A DNA stretch of 62,846 nucleotides, from NCBI GenBank assembly GCA_028824125.1, contig JAPPES010000157.1, forward strand, positions 26,637-89,482. The letters run 5' to 3'. The DNA comes from Candidatus Poribacteria bacterium. GTDB taxonomy: Bacteria; Poribacteria; WGA-4E; WGA-3G. Positions 60,684-62,846 of this stretch are shown here, piece after piece; position 1 is the first letter of the stretch, and each line of letters begins with the position of its first letter. Below the pieces are notes generated by a model that saw only the letters and a list, made by a program, of their open reading frames with translations, was not told the origin of the DNA and made no database searches. Made by a program: the position numbers and the translations under genes.

Positions 60684-61700
60684 TTAAAACTGATGTAAGA
60701 AACGGAGGTCGTTTTCATAGAAGGTGCGGATATCTGGAATGCGGAACTGTAGGTTTGCAATTCGCTCTACACCCATGCCGAAAGCAAAACCGGTAACTTC
60801 CTCTGGGTCATAGTTGACAGCGCGGAACACCTCTGGGTCAACAGCACCTGCACCTAAAATCTCAATCCATCCTGTGTGTCCGCAACTGCGGCACCCTTTA
60901 CCAAGACACACCGTGCATGAAATATCCATTTCTGCGCTCGGTTCTGTGAAAGGAAAGAAATGTGGACGGAAACGCATCTGCGTTTGGTCGCCAAACATCT
61001 GCCGCGCGAAAGATACCAAAACCCCCTTCAGTTCACTGAAGGGGACATGCCTATCCACAAGCAAACCTTCAACCTGATGAAACATAGGCGTATGTGAGAC
61101 ATCGTAATCAACACGGTACGCTTTTCCCGGTACAATAATGCGTACTGGCGGTTTTTGGTTCTCCATCGCGCGAATTTGCACAGGGGAGTTGTGGGTGCGT
61201 AATAGGTGTCCATCCGTTAGATAGAATGTGTCATGTAGATCCCGCGCGGGGTGGTCAGACGGTGTATTGAGAGCGTCGAAATTATAATGCTCTGTTTCAA
61301 CTTCTGGTCCTGTCACCACTTGAAAACCCATTTGCATAAAGATCGCTTCAATCCGTTCTAATGTTTGCATGACCGGATGCGCTTTGCCGTAAGCAGGTTT
61401 TCGTCCGGGAAGTGTTATGTCAATAGATTCTGCTTCAAGCTGCTGTTCCTGTTGTTGACTCTCCAGAGCATTCTTTGCCGCTTCAAATGCTTCGGTTAGT
61501 GCAGCACGCACTTCATTACCGAGTTTTCCAATTATCGGACGTTCTTCATTGGAAAGTTGTCCCATGCCTTTCATAACATCTGTCAACTTTCCCTTGCGTC
61601 CAAAATACGCTATTCTGAGCGATTCAAGCGTATCCAATGAATTAACATCTTTCAAAGCCTCAAGTGCTTCTGCTTGAATCGCTTCTAATTCTGTTTTCAT
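60684..61700 (-). CDS. pheS: Phenylalanine-tRNA ligase alpha subunit
   Basis: The 338-aa protein has an N-terminal coiled-coil region (EAIQAEALEALKDVNSLDTL), then the class II core: HPVMQTLERIEAIFMQMGFQ, TEHYNFDALNTPSDHPARDL, RAMENQKPPVRIIVPGKAYR, SHTPMFHQVEGLLVDRHVPF and motif 3 region GFAFGMGVERI. CTVCLGKGCRSCGHTGW is the usual Cys-rich insertion of bacterial PheS. AGAGG is 5 bases before the ATG. It lies behind a Phe T-box leader and a MITE copy, and makes the active enzyme with PheT. Confidence 0.96.
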   Translation of the reverse strand: MKTELEAIQAEALEALKDVNSLDTLESLRIAYFGRKGKLTDVMKGMGQLSNEERPIIGKLGNEVRAALTEAFEAAKNALESQQQEQQLEAESIDITLPGRKPAYGKAHPVMQTLERIEAIFMQMGFQVVTGPEVETEHYNFDALNTPSDHPARDLHDTFYLTDGHLLRTHNSPVQIRAMENQKPPVRIIVPGKAYRVDYDVSHTPMFHQVEGLLVDRHVPFSELKGVLVSFARQMFGDQTQMRFRPHFFPFTEPSAEMDISCTVCLGKGCRSCGHTGWIEILGAGAVDPEVFRAVNYDPEEVTGFAFGMGVERIANLQFRIPDIRTFYENDLRFLHQF

Positions 61701-61710
61701 AGTTGCCTCT

Positions 61711-61823
61711 TATAGTAAAATCCATAATTACTTGGACATTGGCGAGGTTAGGAAACCTCGCCAGCGCGAACGTGTAGGATTATTGTTTATTGAAGTATGA
61801 ACATATTTTCGGATTGGACTATA
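61711..61823. mobile_element. Minimal family A MITE-like element between T-box and pheS
   Basis: Ends TATAGTAAAATCC (61711-61723) and GGATTGGACTATA (61811-61823) are complementary apart from two positions. The 113-base element has the palindromic core GGCGAGGTTAGGAAACCTCG inside. Its right end begins directly at the T-run of the T-box terminator and its left end stops 11 bases before the pheS start, next to the ribosome site. It carries no ORF. Confidence 0.8.
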
Positions 61824-62085
61824 AAAAGATAACACCCATCACTTCGCTCCATAAAGGTTAATTCCTTCTGGGGACGAAAGCGACAGGTATCTACTTCCGC
61901 GGTACCACCCCGCTTGACAGATTGATAAATCTGCCCGCTTCATTATTTTTTGTCTAATTGGCTCCAGGATGAAATTCAGCAGTTGCTCTCAAAACCGCGC
62001 TTCCAACCGATGACGCGGTCTCTCTTGTTGAGAGGTCTCAACTGCCTACTGTGTCCCTTCATTGCCTTTTAGCAGTGTAATATCT
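61823..62085 (-). promoter_or_regulatory. T-box riboswitch (Phe) controlling pheST
   Basis: On the minus strand AGCGGGGTGGTACCGCGG (61897-61914) matches the T-box consensus (AGGGTGGNACCGCG). Upstream is a stem I-like region with GGGACACAGTAGGCAGTT, and in GAATTTCATCC the triplet TTC (61971-61973) fits a Phe specifier. Downstream is a terminator. T-boxes bind uncharged tRNA, which stabilises the antiterminator and lets transcription continue. The leader begins right after rplT, so the signal may control read-through from rpmI-rplT or its own promoter. Confidence 0.88.
61824..61888 (-). terminator. T-box terminator hairpin
   Basis: The arms ACCTGTCGCTTTCGTCC (61872-61888) and GGAGCGAAGTGATGGGT (61834-61850) form a long stem with mostly GC and GU pairs and two mismatches, followed by TTATCTTTTT. 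The end of the T-run meets the MITE end at 61823. Confidence 0.75.
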
Positions 62086-62109
62086 TATTTACAAATGTAT
62101 CGGTATAAC

Positions 62110-62457
62110 TTACCCTTTTGCGAGGGCGGCAAGTTGTTCAAATCCAGCTGCATCATGCACAGCAATATCAGCAAGAACTTTCCTATCCAACTCAACGCCA
62201 GCTGTTTTTAGTCCGTGCATAAAACGACTATATGTAAGTCCGTGCAGTCTTGCGGCGGCGTTAATACGTATAATCCAAAGTCGTCTAAAGTCGCGTTTGC
62301 GTGCACGTCTGTGTGCATAGGCGTGGTTCCAGCCTTTTTCAACCGCCTCCATAGCGGTACGCCTCAGGTTGTTACGTCCACCGCGATACCCTTTGGAATG
62401 CTTCAGTATCCGTTTCCGCCGCTTCCGACGGACATTCCCTGTTTTTACTCGTGCCAT
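62110..62457 (-). CDS. rplT: 50S ribosomal protein L20
   Basis: The 115-aa protein [20 protein letters not shown] and [20 protein letters not shown] is L20, a basic assembly protein binding 23S rRNA early. [20 protein letters not shown] and [20 protein letters not shown] are diagnostic. GGAG precedes the ATG by 6 bases. In many bacteria it also autoregulates infC-rpmI-rplT. It is followed by the T-box leader. Confidence 0.97.
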   Translation of the reverse strand: MARVKTGNVRRKRRKRILKHSKGYRGGRNNLRRTAMEAVEKGWNHAYAHRRARKRDFRRLWIIRINAAARLHGLTYSRFMHGLKTAGVELDRKVLADIAVHDAAGFEQLAALAKG

Positions 62458-62466
62458 TCTGAACTC

Positions 62467-62658
62467 CTAATATATTAGACGTTTCAAACGTTTTTCGTTA
62501 CTCGGGTCTACCAACGTGCTTTGTCTTAAACGGCGTTTCCGTTTCGCAGATTTTGAGATAAAAAGGTGCCCCGCATACGCACGCTTCCGACGGATCTTCC
62601 CTTTTGCAGTAAATTTAAAACGTTTTGCTGCGCCTTTATGTGTTTTGATTTTTGGCAT
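62467..62658 (-). CDS. rpmI: 50S ribosomal protein L35
   Basis: The 63-aa basic protein PKIKTHKGAAKRFKFTAKGK and IRRKRAYAGHLFISKSAKRK is L35. AAGGA precedes the ATG by 7 bases. L35 stabilises the large ribosomal subunit. infC would be expected further upstream, but the contig ends in artefact sequence 130 bases later. Confidence 0.96.
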   Translation of the reverse strand: MPKIKTHKGAAKRFKFTAKGKIRRKRAYAGHLFISKSAKRKRRLRQSTLVDPSNEKRLKRLIY

Positions 62659-62743
62659 AACAATATCCTTCTGTTGATGGTTTATTCAAACAATAGCCGA
62701 ATTTTACAATTAATCGCACACCGTGTCCGCCCGATTCACTTTC

Positions 62744-62789
62744 TGTAGGAGCGAGTTTTGCTCGCGACATCGGACGAACGGTCGCGAGC
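62744..62789. repeat. Truncated family C hairpin repeat at the contig end
   Basis: TGTAGGAGCGAGTTTTGCTC and the loop CATCGGACGAACGG are followed by only TCGCGAGC of the right arm, after which adapter sequence starts. The copy at 33102 shows the full right arm. Sequence therefore stops within this hairpin. Confidence 0.8.
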
Positions 62790-62846
62790 CTGTCTCTTAT
62801 ACACAACAGACGCTGCCCACCATATTCAGAGTGTAGATCACGGTGG
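62790..62846. other. Illumina Nextera adapter contamination (not biological)
   Basis: CTGTCTCTTATACACA is the transposase mosaic end. It is followed by ACAGACGCTGCCCACCA, close to TCTGACGCTGCCGACGA; then 8 bases (TATTCAGA) where the i5 index belongs; then GTGTAGATCACGGTGG, which differs by one base from GTGTAGATCTCGGTGG. The order, spacing and index length fit the Nextera i5 read-through adapter with a few errors. Bases after 62789 should be removed. Confidence 0.95.

Noticed and set aside
62790..62808. Tn5-like mosaic end read as a real transposon end
   Set aside because: The following i5 arm, index and P5-side bases show it is library adapter, not a genomic Tn5 insertion.

Overview
The window looks like one whole metagenomic or single-cell contig from a Gram-negative, probably marine or sponge-associated bacterium. 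I think it is most likely a member of Candidatus Poribacteria. The evidence is the gene content: two phytanoyl-CoA-dioxygenase-type enzymes, a large DUF6785-like membrane protein, Ldh2-type, enolase-superfamily and Gfo/Idh/MocA oxidoreductases, CBM9-like secreted proteins, and many short palindromic intergenic repeats. An LpxL-like acyltransferase, a TonB-dependent receptor and a porin-like barrel show a diderm envelope. Base composition is AT-leaning (mid-40s % GC by eye). The contig starts inside a palindromic repeat and ends in 57 bases of Illumina Nextera adapter (62790-62846), so the right edge is artificial.

Layout. 0.2-7 kb holds secreted or membrane proteins, an aminotransferase, a PhyH dioxygenase and a DUF815-type ATPase. 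7-10.8 kb is an accessory island in which small antitoxin-like genes alternate with large proteins that share one C-terminal domain but carry different N-terminal modules (HEPN-like or PD-(D/E)XK-like). It arose by segmental duplication. 10.8-17.8 kb holds a TonB-dependent receptor, recO, tRNA-Pro(CGG) and the phoH-ybeY-CNNM/CorC operon. 18-26.6 kb mixes metabolic oxidoreductases, a second PhyH enzyme, an ATPase plus PIN-like pair and an S9 peptidase. 26.9-38.8 kb holds an LpxL-like acyltransferase, an S41 peptidase, a DUF6785-like protein, an orphan ABC ATPase, an enolase-superfamily enzyme and an operon of ABC exporter, DUF1854 protein and DUF4159 protein with a TonB-like N-terminus. 38.8-40.9 kb is a compact FRG, TPR and membrane-protein cassette. 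41-45 kb is a two-subunit 2-oxoacid:ferredoxin oxidoreductase preceded by two CBS-pair proteins. 45.5-48.8 kb holds envelope proteins and dtd. 48.8-49.9 kb is a repeat graveyard with a nested MITE. 49.9-57.4 kb holds a GH32-like protein, a zinc metallopeptidase with a VHL-beta-like tail, an ATPase plus nuclease-like pair, and Nudix, Gfo/Idh and histone-deacetylase-family genes. 57.4-62.7 kb is menG/ubiE and then the translation cluster rpmI-rplT-[T-box]-pheS-pheT, all on the minus strand.

The signals I rate highest are the domain-swapped island at 7-10.8 kb, the FRG-TPR-membrane cassette, the metallopeptidase with a VHL-like beta domain that keeps most of the hydroxyproline-pocket residues, the shared C-terminal tail of three secreted proteins, a TonB-type SxxxH anchor on a DUF4159 protein, and a Phe T-box whose terminator directly abuts a MITE. 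All functions are inferred from motifs read by eye; no database search was possible.
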